Assembly (NCBI GenBank): GCA_958496175.1
Contig: OY292278.1
Coordinates: forward strand, 8,618,001 to 8,682,000
Reading direction: 5' to 3'
Length of the DNA: 64,000 bases
Source: Sisyra terminalis
Taxonomy: Eukaryota > Arthropoda > Insecta > Neuroptera > Sisyridae
The position numbers and the translations under genes are program-made. Within the stretch, counting starts at the first letter, position 1; the number at the start of each line of letters is the position of its first letter. Shown piece after piece: positions 26,006 through 38,580 of this stretch. The notes beneath the pieces were generated by a model. That model saw only the letters and a program-made list of their open reading frames with translations. It was not told where the DNA came from and did not search any database.

Positions 26006-26012
26006 CTAGTCT

Positions 26013-26366
26013 TTAATACTTTTTGAAGTCTTTAATACTTGGTTATAGCTCAAAAGGCATTAAATTCCCTTGAAGAATCTATATTGTTTATTACTATATA
26101 TTTATTTTTTCGTTAGTTACAAAATTCCAAAATAAAAATGATAAATCTAACAATTATATCAAATTTAAAGCTTGATTATTCAGAAACGGCGTATCTGGAA
26201 AAAAAATTATATAGACGTTTTTAGTAGGGAATTTAATTTTCTTTAAACATATGTGCAGATAAATTTTTTTACCTTGATATGATAGTTTGACAGCATTGAC
26301 GCAAAAATGAATGCACAAATAAAAAATCAAAATTACAGATGATAGACATTTTAATATTAATATTAA
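26013..26366. repeat. Half copy (right arm) of family E palindrome
   Basis: Starts with the TCTTTAATACTT linker also found after copy 2 and at 36921-36965. It then repeats the right arm (TTTGACAGCATTGACGCAAA) up to TTAATATTAATATTAAG, where it joins a hammerhead-element fragment. Confidence 0.75.
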
Positions 26367-26418
26367 GATAGTGGATTTAAAAGATGTAAATCCATATACT
26401 AATTATTAATTTAGCGAC
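26367..26418 (-). mobile_element. Fragment of hammerhead family A, ending at the ribozyme cleavage region
   Basis: Matches 42150-42202: ATAGTGGA, AATCCATATA and AATTATTAATTTAGCGAC. Homology stops three bases past the predicted self-cleavage point (between 26415 and 26416), so it nearly equals the 3' cleavage product of the family A ribozyme. Confidence 0.55.
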
Positions 26419-28299
26419 GAAAATTCCAAATTTTTTAAAGAAACATTAAAGGGTATAAGCATTGTTTATAATTGCTTTTTTTTAAAGTTAACGAGCTTTA
26501 GTTCACCCTTAAAATATATAAGTCTATAGGTGTTTCACCGAAAAAAAAATCGGCTGCTCGTATCAAAATTATGGTATGTCTGTGTTGTTTCGTAATCGTG
26601 TAAAAATCTACACAAACAAAACGTAATATAAAGACAACAAATTGAGGGTAATAGAGAGGGTGGTTTTCCCTCTAGTGGTCGAGTAGTAAAGTTTGATATT
26701 GTTTTATTTGCAACCCCGCAGCAGTTGTAACGGGTGGGTCAAGCGCGCCGCGCCACCATAACTAAATTAACTCCCTGGTCCGATTTGTATTCCACTCCAA
26801 AAGCTCGCTCTTTTCCATTGAAGAGAACGGGCCAGGAATTTTCCACCCCACCCCCCCGACATCGTTTGTTTCTATATATCCACCCATACGTTTTTCTCGT
26901 CCATGTGAAAAAGCTTTGTGCTGTGACGACCAATGCGAGTTTAAGCTCACTTTAATTCGCCACGATCAACATCACTCATTTTTGATTAAATTTTCTACTT
27001 TTAAAAACGTAAACTTTACAGATTAGTAAATCAGTGGGTATGATTTATTTGTCAAGAAATGAATTAAAATTATTTTTGATTGTTGAGAAAAAATGGATAA
27101 TCTAATACAAACCGGGGGGTAGTGGTGCAAGTGTTTGAATGTGTTTTGTCCTTGTCGACGTCCCATCAATGTTTCAAAAGAGGCGCGAAATAAATGAGCC
27201 AAGTATCCAAATTGAAGTAAGAAATTGAGGATATCTATGCACATATTCTACAACAACCCCATTTTCATTGTGGGACCGATAGGTGTGAGATGGCAGAATC
27301 ATTTCAAATGCCTGGTATAAACTACGGGTGAAATAAGGGGGGTGGTTTTAGTGAGGGTATAGCGATGGTGGTTTTCTACGAGACGAATGGCTTTTGTTTT
27401 ATATGAGAACGTTCTGTTTTATCTTTTTGAGAGTTTATTATTTTCTTGCTGGTGCGATATTTCATTTCGTGTCTCGCTTCAAACCGTTTTCTCTTTCTCA
27501 TATTATTATAGCCCTACGAAATCAATAAAGCGCCCAAAATTTCCAACGGCAATTTCTAGCCGATCGTGTGGCCGATCTTGGTAGCAGAAACGACCATGAA
27601 ATCACTCAAATCCTATTCCAATTGATCGAATATTCCGACAATTTCTGTCGATTGTTTCGGATAATTTATTGTGTGCTTTAGAAAACCACGTTTAGATGTA
27701 CATTTTCCCGAACGTTTCGCGTTCTCTCCTCATTGTATATGTGCCGTTTTTATGGCTCCGTTATAGCTCACCCCACATTGTTTCGGATAAAACGGGATTG
27801 TTGGTTGGTTGTTGGGGCATTTCGGTCCCGATATTTCTTTGGCTGGCCAAAGGGAGTACCTTATGGAACGGGGAGTACATTCCTTACCTATAAGACGAAC
27901 CGAAAGATGTGTTTATATTACCTGGGCTTGGTTGATTTGTGACGATCACAAAATGCTTTTATTAAGTTAGCTTTTTATATCAAAGTGTGCATTATTAATA
28001 TGTCGGGCGTTTTATCCGCCTGTTATTATCTTTTGTGTTTTTCTTTTGTCGTTCTTTTCCACGTATATAATAACAATTTTCAACTTTACGGCCTACACAA
28101 CTAACATAAGTGAAGAGGAGTCCCACACATAATATATGAAAGTCTATGATATTAGGTGAATAACGATGAAAATATACTTTCAAAGAAATTTTTTTCAGCT
28201 GTATGTCTTAGACCAAGACAATTTAATACTATGTGGTCGCTAGAAAAAAGCTTACTTTTACTTCCTCAATAATCTATTCAATAATCAACTTAACTATAA
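26419..28299. other. Unique intergenic DNA with GC-richer island
   Basis: 26640-27950 has noticeably higher GC and no repeat copies, with CpG-containing stretches near 26735-26760. Open frames on both strands are short and conflicting, none with a known domain. Possible regulatory island of the neighbouring developmental gene. Confidence 0.35.
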
Positions 28300-28716
28300 A
28301 CTTTTTTATTTATTTTCAAATAAATTGCACAATCTGCATAGGGTTGCAATAAGTGCATTCATTCCATAGACAATCATATGTAAGCACAAGTCCCAGTAGA
28401 TTAGTGCTTTATAAGTACAAGGATTTTTACCAATCAATAGCAACAATAACAATAATAGTAATTCTTATACCAATAATAACAATCATAAAAACAATCAACA
28501 GTAGCAATAAGAATAATGATAACACTCTATAATAACAATGTCAATGCTAAAAATAATGTGAAACATTAATATATAAGTAATATATAAAAATAAAGCTATA
28601 TATTAAGAAATAATAATTTGGCAAGAGATAGTTAATAGGAATATTTGTTTAGTTACAAAATCTATCAGGCAAATCTATTACATTCCATTTTTGTAACCTT
28701 TTTATCATCATTGTTA
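28300..28716 (-). mobile_element. 5'-truncated Jockey-type LINE, 3' UTR copy
   Basis: Reverse-complement match to 59055-59460: the last ~12 codons of the LINE open frame (LPDKFCN-type end), the 3' UTR with ATTCATTCCATAGACAA-like and GCACAATCTGCATAGGGTTG blocks, and the A-rich tail, here at the left end. Extreme 5' truncation is usual for LINE insertions. Confidence 0.85.
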
Positions 28717-28774
28717 ACTATATACTTAGATAAAGAATTTTCAAACATGAACCAAATTTCTGTATTTCTAGCCA

Positions 28775-28970
28775 TTTTTCATTAGATTTCAAAGCAAATC
28801 CATCCCTTCTATCCCTTATATTTTTGTTGATTAGAAATAATCAAAATTCCAATGATTTTAATTTCCAAATTTAAAAGACAATATAAAATCTTGTTCTTGT
28901 TAAAACTATGGAAAACCTCAAATGAATTCTCAACTCAAGAACATCGTGTTGATACATATAGTGAACCCCA
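28775..28970. repeat. Left member of a direct-repeat pair flanking array D2
   Basis: Matches 30868-31030 in the same orientation (TTTTTCATTAGATTTCAAAG, CAAGAACATCGTGTTGATA, ATAGTGAACCC). The pair brackets 1.9 kb of repeat DNA. Confidence 0.75.
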
Positions 28971-30120
28971 ATAGAAATAGCTTCGTTTTCATTATATAAA
29001 TATTAATATATAAATGTTGGTAATAAAAAATCTAAACATTTTACTAGATTTCAGTGTTCAAAAATCGTAGATAGTTGATCCATGATAATAGTTGACGTCT
29101 AGACGTCTCAACGACAATCGGAGTACTTTTGTCGGAAATCTTAGTAACAATATTTCCATTTTACCAATATGTTGTTAAAAAGCAGGTCTACACTGTTATC
29201 TAATCCAAATTTACTACTAAGTCAATGATTTTACTATTAAATCAGAGTCCGAAGTACAAATAATTGATTCAATTTTACACGCAAATAACTGGTTTCTAAT
29301 GCAATTTAAAAAAAAATCTTTCAGTGTGAAAAGCTTCTTTGAAGCATCCCAAAAAGCATTAAGGTAAAAATATTTTTTTTTTGTAACACCTGTTAAAGAA
29401 AAAATATTGTTCAAATCAATACTACAAGTGCTTAATTAAAATTTATGCCAAAGAATTTGAACTTAAAATCCAATCCTAATAGCAGCAAAAGTGAAAGAAT
29501 TTGATTCAAATTAGTACATAGAAATTACTACAGAAAGCTGGGTTCAGATAAAGATGCAAATATTGAATTCTTTTCCACAATATTTCCAATAATTTTTCAA
29601 TAGCGACATATATTAAAAGATACTGAATTTAAGCTTTTTTATACAGAAGATTTAACGTGCAATGAAAAAAGTGAATTGCTAGAGATTAACTATGAGCTTT
29701 ATTTTTTTAATTTTTTTATTATTAGCTTTAAGCTAAGGTATTGGCTTTTATTAAGAGAGTAGGAGGTTGTTTTTTGAGAAATTTTACCAATTTTCCGTTG
29801 ATTTAATTCTTAACAAAACTAATGAATTATGGTTTTGGGGTAGTGGAGCCATTATTCCCAATTCTTTTCCCCCTTTAACCATGCCCTGATTTATTTACAT
29901 ATACCGCATGGTTGCCGACAATTGGAGCTTTCTGGAAAAGAAGGTGAAAGCTCACTTTGAAAAAGCATATAAGAAACTACATCTAGTTTCCAGTGTTCAA
30001 AAGTGGTAGATAGTTGATCCATGATAACAATAGACGTCTCGACGTCGATCGGAGTACTTTTGGAGGAAATCTTAAGAACATTATTTCCATTTTACCAATT
30101 TGTTGTTAAAAAAAGCAGGT
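28971..30120. repeat. Repeat array D2 (one unit plus part of another)
   Basis: Same family as 20969-23440: TTTCAGTGTTCAAA, GACGTCTAGACGTCT, TTTACCAATATGTTGTTAA. The second unit starts near 29961 and is cut off by the palindrome at 30126. Confidence 0.85.
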
Positions 30121-30125
30121 TTCAT

Positions 30126-30730
30126 CAGAAAAAATAAATTTCTCAGAAACTTGTGCACCGATTTATTTGAATTTTGGATATGTTTTAGAGGCTGATAGTA
30201 GCTTCTAGAAAAAAAATAAGAGCTTTATCGGTTTATGAGATCCTTAAAAAAAGAGAGCTTTCTCTTTTAATTTTAATTTTCAACCATGATACAATTTTGG
30301 TACAATTACGGAACTATTTTTTTCGATTTCCTCATCCCATTTCCTATAAAGTTATGGGTCTTTAAATTTTTAAAAAACAACACGCTATATTGAAAAAATT
30401 TAAAAACATAAAATTTAAAATTTGCACTCGTATAGTAATCGAGTAAGCTCTGTTTATGTCTATTACATTAATGCATTTTTCGCGTACTATTTTTAAAATT
30501 TAGAAGACTCATAACTTTAAAGGAAATTGGATGGAAAATTCGAAAAAATAATTTCGTAATTGTACCAAAATTGTATCACGGTTGAAAATTAAAATTAAAA
30601 GAAAAAGCTCCCTTTTTTTAAAGATCTTATAAAGTTCTTAATTTTTTTTCTAGAAGCTACCATCAGCCTCTAAAACATATCCAAAATTTAAATAAATCGA
30701 TTCACCAGTTTCTGAGAATTTTTATTTCTG
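30126..30730. repeat. 605-bp palindrome, family F
   Basis: Inverted arms of ~260 bp: CAGAAAAAATAAATTTCTCA pairs with the segment ending at 30730, and TTTTAGAGGCTGATAGTAGC with GCTACCATCAGCCTCTAAAA. The centre is near 30425. No coding frame. Unrelated in sequence to family E. Confidence 0.8.
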
Positions 30731-30867
30731 ATTTCCAGCGTTTTTCGATTTCTGAACAAACGGTAATACATAGGGATCTGAAACTTACCGAATCAATGTA
30801 TCTTAATAGTACCAACATATCCTGAAATTATGAACTAAATATCCCTCTAGAGCGGATTCACTTTACT

Positions 30868-31030
30868 TAAATATTTTTCATTAGATTTCAAAGCCGAAAT
30901 AATCAAAATTTCAATATATTTAATTTCCAAATTTTAAGGCCAATATATAATCATATTCTTGTAAAAACTTTAAAAAACATCAAATGAATTCTCAATCCAA
31001 GAACATCGTGTTGATAGATATAGTGAACCC
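30868..31030. repeat. Right member of the direct-repeat pair flanking array D2
   Basis: Partner of 28775-28970, with some internal deletion. Confidence 0.75.
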
Positions 31031-34000
31031 AAGTCTGGATTGTTTTAAACTTTCAAGATTGCTGCACGTAATCCATTCAAATAAATTTATATTACTTTTT
31101 TTTGTTGTTGAACTTTAGTTTCTAACGTTCATTTCATATAGGTATCCATCACGGTATTAGGTAGGTACATTCCTGACCAAATAAAATCTATAATTATAAC
31201 TTACTATATAAGTAATCCAACAATTGGCTGTGGATGCATATAAAGAGATCTTGGAAAAAATAACTTGAAACCGATTAGAGTTGTGATTGGTCTATTAAAG
31301 ACGCAAATGGACGAAATTAAATTGGTTTTTTTCCTCTCTAAATTGACTACAAAATGAAAGAGATATATACACATAATTGTTTATAATTTCTTCTATACCA
31401 TTATTGAGTGGAACGTTTTCAAAATCTTTTACTTTGAAACTTTAACTATTTACTACAAGAAGATTAGCTTAAACGTTATGAAAAATACCTTTGAAAATTC
31501 ATAAAGTTTATCTAATCTTTAATCAATAGATAAGTAAAAAACTTAAAAAATAATGAAATATTTAAATATATTGCTTTTACTTTAAAAATTATTTAGAAGG
31601 CAAAACCATCCATTTCATAACTTATCTTCAGGCCATAGATCCTTCAGTGATTGTAGCTTTGGACACATCAGAAGTTGTAAGAAAAAAGTCACCAAATTTG
31701 GTTAAAATATAACGGAACTGTTATAAATTTATCGAATTTAACACGTTTTTAAAATCCGTAGAAAAGCTTAAGAGAAAAATATAAAAACTTTGAATATAAA
31801 AAGCTACAAAAATATCTACTTCTAAGAACAGAAAAAAGGTTAGTCATACTGATAAATTCTACTAGAAACTTGCTAACCAGATGATAGAAAAACATTTAAT
31901 CATTTGATAAATAGAATTAAAATTTAGTTGCGAAAATATCAAGAAATTGCATTCTATGAATATTCGACTAATTCAAAAAAAATGATGAATTTTTGTTTTC
32001 TTAATTATATCGAAAATATTGTTGGGAATGACAAAAAAATCCTGTGAAAGTTTAAGCTCGTAATATTAAGAGGTGCCGCATCGTAAATTTCGACTTTCCA
32101 TTTAAATAACATGGGAACAATATTCTCTTGCACTTTGGAATTTTATAGCTCACGTTGGTGACAATATTTCGGAATGACCAAGATATATTCTTGTAGATAA
32201 TTGAACGATCTACAAAATAGGTCTGTTACAAATTTTTGACATATTTATTCCTTCAAAAGTTATTCAAGGTCGAAGTTGAACTAAAAAGAAATTTTGATAT
32301 TTTTTCAATTTTTTGGACGCAACCATCAATTTTATGAGAAAATTTCATAGGACATTTTTTGTAGAGCACTTTTTTTTCAATAACTTATCTCTATACAAGT
32401 TTTTAATATTTTTCACAGGTTCTAGAACCGCCAGAACTCGCCTATAGCCCAGGTACCATCTTCATTACGGATAAAAGAGGAAATATTATGGTTGTTTAGT
32501 GTTTTTCTGGTGGCATAGTACATACCATAGTGAGCAATTTTTGAGGAATAGTGATTTTAGATTTTGCGTATATTGATCTGATCGGTGTGCAATTAACTGG
32601 GATGTAAGAAGGTCAGATAGTCTGTTAAATATGTTTTTATCGGAAGGATAGATTGTTTTTTGCCACTTTCCTCTCGCATTTCCTTTATATTGTCGGGCAG
32701 ATAGATATCAGGATAGTGTTTTTTTTTGTATTTATATGGGATAGTAGATCGTTGGATGGCCTGAAGACCTATAGTTCATTTTTGAGTCGTTCCACAGCAA
32801 AATTGTGAGGAGTCTTAAAGTTTTGATTTTGTCAAAATAAACTCATTTTTTCCACGTTAAAGATATCTGGTGAAAGTACACATCCTTATCGTCCTCTCGT
32901 CTAAATAACTTCCAATTATAATTCCAATTTTTGGTTAACCAGAACTTAAAATTTGTATACTTCTAAAATAAATTCAGTGGCACCAATGAAAGGTAGTAAA
33001 TAATACTCTAAAAGAATGATTAATTGGGTAACACAAAAGATGGTTTATTTTTTAAAACAAAATAGTTAATCAATTTGAAAATTAATCAAACAGAAAAAGT
33101 TTACTTCAAATCAAATTATTCATTAGAATTGCAATCATATAGTTAGGTAGAACTAATGTGAAAGTGGAAATGGAAGATGAAGCAAATCTGTAGAAATCCT
33201 TTTTAACAACAACGCCCATAATAATTAATAAAAGATAAAACACTATCTGTCACTCAGCCAACGTTAATTGAAGAGAATAAAAAGGGGTTGCAATTAATTA
33301 TTCACCATTGCATAGAAACATTTAGAATTTCAGCAGAAATCGTTTGTCTTTCTCTGACACAATAAAACACCGTTCTATCATTTCTGTGTAGAATAACCAA
33401 CATGAAAACCTACAACACTTCCCCCATTTTTCCAAGTCGAGTACATTTAATCCATTTTCCAGTTCTTAATAGAATTCCAAAAGATTTCAATTCCAAATTG
33501 TAATTATATGTATAACTTTAACATGCGTTATAGTTGCGATAAATTGTACATCAATTTCAATTATTTTTCCATTAGGTCTGGGGATATATCATAGGTACAA
33601 AACAAAAAAAAGGCAATTGTTAAAAAAAATTCTCATCATTTTCATGTGTCAATTAAGATAAGCATTTGGGGGATGATGAAAAATATTTGGTTCAATTAAA
33701 AGTTTTGTTTGTAATCGATCGGAAAAAAAATAAACAGTCAATTAAAAAGGGTCAACGTTTCGTTCCTATCAACCCTCTAATAATGTTGTCACGTTTGATT
33801 ACGAGCGCATTATCTGTTAAACGAAATTTCAATGGAACAATTATCGGGGAATAATGAGGGAATGATTTTCAATGCTTTTTACAGGTGACATTTTTTTTTT
33901 CATTTGGAAAATTTTAAGATTTATAGTATTGTTGTGGGTAATTTATTGCAAATTGGGGGCCTAAAAATAAACAATATTGCTAACATTATTGTAAAATTTT

Positions 34001-34391
34001 ACATCCTCAATGATAATAGATTGACAAAATATTCAGAAGACTAGGATCAAAAGTAATCAGTTAAAATTTTATTTATAAATAAAGTTTTAACCGATTATTT
34101 TTGATCCTAAATCTCTTGAAACTTGAAATTCTTAAGAATTAAAGTTCACTTTATTTTTATTTACATTATTACTTTTGCTTGTTGTATGTTAATTTATTGT
34201 ACAGATTGCAAGTTTATCTTTTATAATAAAGAAAAAAATTAAAAAAACATTAAGGAATGTTTTATTTGGCAATTTGTAATGTATTAGAGCTTTATGTTTT
34301 AAATAAAATGTAATAAATGTAACGTTTCTAAATCCAAACTTGAATTATTTTTGAACAATGAAAATTAAAGAAATTTAATAGTTTTTAATAA
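31031..34391. other. Mostly unique AT-rich stretch
   Basis: No gene recognised. 32008-32390 resembles a highly diverged left arm of the family E palindrome (ATCGAAAATATTGTT, TAATATTAAGAGGT). A small inverted repeat spans 34040-34115 (GATCAAAAGTAATC and its near complement). Confidence 0.4.
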
Positions 34392-35342
34392 ACTGGGCCA
34401 AAAAGGGACTATTTTTTTTTTGAAAAGTATATCGAAAATATTGTTCAAGGTGGCCAAGACAAAAATATCGAGAAGGTTTGAGCCCTTAATATTAATATTA
34501 AGAGGTCTATCATCTTTAATTTAAGTTTTTTATTTGTGCTTTCATTTTTGCGCCAATGCTGTCAAACTATCAAGGTAAAAAAAAATATCTTCACATACAT
34601 TTATAGAAAATGAAATTCCCTACAAAAAACGTTTCTTTAAAAATTTTTGCCAGATTCGCCGTTTCTAAATAATCAAGCTTTAAACAATGATATAGTTTTT
34701 AGATTTATCTTCGTTATTTTGGAATTTTGTAACTAACGATCAAATAAATATATAGAAATGAACAATATAGAATTTTGAAGGGAATTTAATGCTCTACAAA
34801 AAAGGTCTCTTGACGTTTTGACATAAAATTACTCTTTCAAAATTGGTTCAACAACGAAAAAAACAATAATTCAATTTTTCCTTTAACTTTATTAGTGAAA
34901 AACTTTTGAAAAAGTGATTTTATGTAAAAACCGTTAAGAAACTTTTTTTGTTGAGCATTAAATTCTCTTCAAGAATCTATATTGTTCATTTCTATATATT
35001 TATTTGTTCGTTAGTTACAAAATTCCAAAATAAAAAAGATAAATCTAAAAATTATATCAATGTTTAAAGCTTGATTATTCGGAAACGGCGTGTCTGGAAA
35101 AAATTTTCAATGAGAAGTTTTTTGTAGGGAATTTAATTTTCTATACGTATATGTGCAAATGATTTTTTTTACCTTGATAGTTTGACAGCATTGGCGCAAA
35201 AATATAAATCGAAATTAAAAATGATAGACCTCTTAATATTAATATTAAGGGCTCAAACCTTGCCGATATTTTGTTTTGTCACCTTGAACAATATTTTCGA
35301 TATACTTTTCAAAAAAAAAAAACTCGATTTTTTTGGCCCAGT
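34392..35342. repeat. 951-bp near-complete palindrome, family E copy 2
   Basis: Best-preserved termini: ACTGGGCCAAAAA at the left and TTTTTTTGGCCCAGT at the right. The arms match copy 1. Confidence 0.85.
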
Positions 35343-35794
35343 GTAGTCTTTAATACTTTTAGAAGTCTTTAATTCTTGGTCATAGCTCAAATGGCATTAA
35401 ATTCCCTTCAAGAATCTATATTGTTCATTTCTATATATTTATTTGTTAGTTACAAAATTCCAAAATAAAGATGATAAATCTAAAAATTATATCAATGTTT
35501 AAGGCTTGATTATTCGAAAACGGCGTTTCTGGCAAAATTTTTTATTGAAACATTTTTTGTAGGGAATTTAATTTTCTATAAATATATGTGCAGATAATTT
35601 TTTTTACCTCGGTAGTTTGACAGCATTGACGCAAAAATAAAAGCACAAATTAAAAATGGAAATTAAAGATGATAGACCTCTTAATATTAATATGAAGGGC
35701 TCAAACCTTCCCGATATTTTTTTTGTCTCCTTCAACAATATTTTCGATATACTTTTCAAAAAAAAAAAAAAATAGTCGATTTTTTTGGCCCAGT
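35343..35794. repeat. Half copy (right arm) of family E palindrome
   Basis: Begins with the TCTTTAATACTTTTAGAAG linker and repeats the right arm to TTTTTTTGGCCCAGT. The arrangement full palindrome, linker, right half is the same as at 25030-26366. Confidence 0.8.
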
Positions 35795-36021
35795 CTAAAC
35801 TACATAGTAAACATTACCTTATCTTACACTAACACTTACCATAGTATAGCTCTACCTTTAAATTTTTCCAAAACTTTTTCATGATGTAGAAAAAATCTAT
35901 GCAATTTTATGTTAATTAAGCCTTCTAGTTCTTAGTTTTTAATATTTTACAATGTTTAGAGCTATGCATCGTTTTTGAATTTTCAAATTATGTTAACCAT
36001 AACACCGAAATACTTATTTAA

Positions 36022-36763
36022 AGTAGTAGTCTGGTAACTTATGCCCATTTTCATGACTTCATTGAAGGGTGGTTTTTTATAGGAAAATAAAAATAAATTA
36101 TCTTGAATATTTAGAGTGTTTTTATTTACATATTGAAAATATAAAAAAAAATTCATTTGAAAAAAATTAATAGTTTATTACTATTATTATTGTCACTCGA
36201 AGTTGGAACCTCAAAAAAAAAAAATGCACGAGGGTGGCCCGGGTGATTTTGGCTCTTGATGTTATCTGAAATCAAATATTCTTGATTATTCTTAATCTAT
36301 AGACATGTCATTCTGGTCGGAACTACTGAAGTTAAATTTCAAGGGTAAATAAAAAAATGGCGGACTTTGAAAGAAAAAAAGTCCTTTTATTTTAGCAAAG
36401 AAAGGGTTGAAAAATAAAAAGTTAGCGGTGAAAAAAAATCTCGTTAGTACCGACGAGAACTATAAGTGTGTAGAACAGCCTGTTAAAATTTGAAAGCAAT
36501 CGGTTCAGTAGAAAACAAGTTAGGACCCGGGTCGACCAGAAAAACAATGTTTTGAGAAAAACGCGCTTAAAGTTCAACAACAAATTTTCATAAGTAAACT
36601 TATACTTACGCCTGGACTCCGAGGCGCTCTAGGAAACTCGTTATAACTCCCGAAATATTTCGAATTTCTGTCTGAAATTTTCACAGTATATTCTCAAGAC
36701 ACTGTACTTTCAAATTAAGCAAAAAAAAATTGATTTTTTGATCCCAAGTTACCAGACTACTAC
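36022..36763. mobile_element. 742-bp MITE with TTAA target site
   Basis: Terminal inverted repeats (A/G)GTAGTAGTCTGGTAACTT at both ends, flanked on both sides by TTAA (36018-36021 and 36764-36767), the signature target duplication of piggyBac-type transposons. The interior is noncoding and richer in GC than its flanks. Confidence 0.75.
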
Positions 36764-36767
36764 CTTA

Positions 36768-38570
36768 AAAACTAGGTAACTATTGCTTACAATAAGATGA
36801 TAACTACATTGTGAATTGTATTGAAATTTTCAAATTCTTGTTAAAATTTTTAGCCTATTTTTGTAATTATCAATTATTAGCTTCAAGCACTAATTTACTT
36901 AAATACTTTTATACTTTAGAACGTCTTTAATACTTTTCGAAGTCTTTAATACTTAGTCTTAGCTCAAAAGACTTTCAATTTGGATTTGATTAGATCAATT
37001 TGAAGACTATATATGGCATCAAATTTATCGTTCAAATTGATATTTTTTTGCTTAAAACGTAAATGTTTTAAATGCTCGATTGTGTTAGGTAAATCATCTA
37101 TTAAAACCAAAAGTAGAAAAAAATCAAAATGCCCAATTACAGATAATAGTCTTTTTTGTATCGCACCCAACGCCAAATTTAGTTGACCTGCCATTACTCC
37201 ACGACGAAAAAATCCCACAAACACCAATCAATAATTATTACTTATCTCTATAAAATTCTCGCATCATTTTTATTGGTGCGTTTAAAAAACATATAGTTGA
37301 ATATAATCACACCTCACTCTGTTCTCATGATTTAATATTTCTCGTAATACGACTGGAGCAATAAATGGTCATGTTTCCATTTCGATTTGAAATATATTTA
37401 TAAACGATAAACGTATCTTTTATAGAAATGAACAGAAAAAAAAACGCATCCAATCATGTTGAACGTTAAGTGCAGCTTGCCAAGATCAGTGAAACCTGTC
37501 ATTATATAACCGTTCATATCAGATCAAATTGTGTATATAAACGTTATAAATTTCTATATATAAATATAATGACATATTCGTTTAAGCCTAAACGAGAAAC
37601 ACGAGAAAGATTTCCTCCACGATAAATCCAACACAATACTAAAACGACAATTTAAATCAAAAAAAAAAAAAAAAACAGATGGATTTAAACATGATTGTAC
37701 CGTATAGGGCGGATCATTAAAGAAGAGTTTAGGACATAATTTTTCGAAAATGCTTCAATTATAGAAACCGGCTATTTGGAACCTTTGAAAAATGTCATTT
37801 CGACTTACCTAAACCTTTTTTCTCCATAATTATTTCATTTCTCCCCAAAAAAGTGATTTAAAATTTTAAAACAAAGATTTGAATTTAATTAAACACAGGG
37901 ACAATTGTTCTCATCCTTGATCCAAAAATACATCGTTTAATTCGATCCAAGCGATCTTCGTTCCGTTGGTTAAATACAAAATGAAATTAAGTTTTCACTG
38001 AAGAAAACTCCCGTGGAAATTACTACACTCGTAAAACACAAGCAACTAATTTCTTCATTTGTATGCGAGGGCTGCGGTGGTTAACGTTGAAGACGAAGAG
38101 ACATGCGGAGCTTTAAATAAAGCTCCGTCATTGCACCATCTGTTTAACGTAGATAGAAGCTTTTCGTGTACGAACTTTAAATTTAAACTCAATTACGGAT
38201 AATTAAAGTATGCCAGGGTAATAATTTCACTTGCTTCTTAATTCATTTTACTTTGTCATTCATCTTACTTAGTGGCCATGTTGTGTGTTCGTTCCACCAT
38301 TTTGTACCGACACGTTTTACGCCGGTACATATCTACAACAGTTTTAAATAGTCCGGGAAACGATAGTGGGTCTGTGTTTAATTTCATATTACATTCCGGA
38401 TACAAGTTTATGCTGGGGCAATGGGGGGATATTGCGCCTCTTTTATTCAGTTATTAATCACACCCGTCTCTCTTTTTCCGCGCACCTCTTATTAATTTGA
38501 CAAGCTCGGAAATTTAATTAGGAAATTTCTCCAACAATCTGTCATATTTAAGTTTGTAAAATTATAGTGA
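36768..38570. other. Unique intergenic stretch with moderate-GC island
   Basis: 37230-38480 contains no repeats and is less AT-rich. It holds a perfect 10-bp-arm palindrome CGGAGCTTTA/TAAAGCTCCG at 38106-38127. No coding domain recognised. Confidence 0.35.
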
Positions 38571-38580
38571 ATAATTTGTA

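Noticed and set aside
30121..30131. CTGATGA on the minus strand at the palindrome F edge
   Set aside because: No GAAA or hairpin downstream.
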